A stretch of 64,000 bases of DNA from JAMZMI01 sp964353015 (GTDB lineage Bacteria > Bacteroidota > Bacteroidia > Cytophagales > Cyclobacteriaceae). Shown one piece after another: positions 63,940 to 64,000 of this stretch (its first letter is position 1; every line of letters begins with the position of its first letter). Where the stretch lies: the NCBI GenBank assembly GCA_964353015.1, contig CAYGUA010000020.1, positions 29,056 to 93,055 on the forward strand, written 5' to 3'. Below the pieces are notes generated by a model that saw only the letters and a list, made by a program, of their open reading frames with translations, was not told the origin of the DNA and did not search any database. A program made the position numbers and the translations under genes.

Positions 63940-64000
63940 GCCAAGCTCGTATGTTAGCAGCGTTATCTTTTACTTACTAAAGTAGCCATTAGATTTGATA

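Noticed and set aside
63940..64000. End of another gene at the right edge
   Set aside because: Two minus-strand frames end there with stops near 63963 and 63970. Sixty bases are not enough to choose or to support a gene.

Overview
The window comes from a Bacteroidota chromosome, most likely a Cytophagales-type environmental or marine bacterium. The evidence is a SusC/SusD pair, a type IX secretion (T9SS) C-terminal sorting tail, Bacteroidota-style lipoproteins, a Nudix-fold sugar regulator, AT-rich DNA and few Shine-Dalgarno sequences. I cannot name the species from sequence alone.

Positions 1-40,242 form one large pectin utilisation locus. On the minus strand, SusC/SusD and a SusE-position lipoprotein (17369-10505) are followed by a lyase operon: two PL1 pectate lyases, an esterase and a PL9 lyase (10383-4107). 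Next come a Nudix-type regulator (3968-3318), kduI-kduD (3204-1598) and uxaC (1395 to the left edge). Divergent from susC lie a GH43 and a CE8 pectin methylesterase, then a DUF4861 lipoprotein and a 2001-residue T9SS-exported protein of unknown function. A LacI-family regulator, uxaB, uxaA and a GH105 unsaturated uronyl hydrolase follow on the plus strand. A minus-strand operon then encodes GH28, two CE12 acetylesterases and a second CE8. An uncharacterised alpha/beta hydrolase and a GH30 close the locus.

Together these genes de-esterify, cut and import homogalacturonan and rhamnogalacturonan. They route unsaturated uronates (KduI, KduD) and galacturonate (UxaC, UxaB, UxaA) to 2-keto-3-deoxygluconate. 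The KDG kinase and aldolase and an inner-membrane uronate transporter are not in the window. Six related 18-bp operator-like sites sit in front of susC, GH43, the giant gene, lacI, uxaB and GH28, and define a probable LacI regulon. A different palindrome precedes kduI.

Positions 40.7-52.5 kb hold a signalling cluster: a REC-HPt-REC protein, two soluble hybrid kinases with about ten and six PAS domains that share closely related PAS modules, a membrane histidine kinase and a single-domain response regulator. Positions 52.6-55.1 kb hold a small STAS-like protein, an ECF sigma factor with a membrane partner and a small membrane protein.

Positions 56.7-63.94 kb are an accessory region of small, unrelated minus-strand genes: an AlbA/ATPase regulator, secreted proteins of unknown function, a VOC protein, a frameshifted HigBA system, an Mrr nuclease remnant and a DUF1871-like protein. 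They are separated by imperfect long hairpins. Several units begin with GTT-type cores whose reverse complement recurs after the gene, which is the architecture of integron gene cassettes. No integrase is present, so this may be an integrase-less cassette array of a Bacteroidota type. It is the most unusual part of the window, together with the giant T9SS protein.
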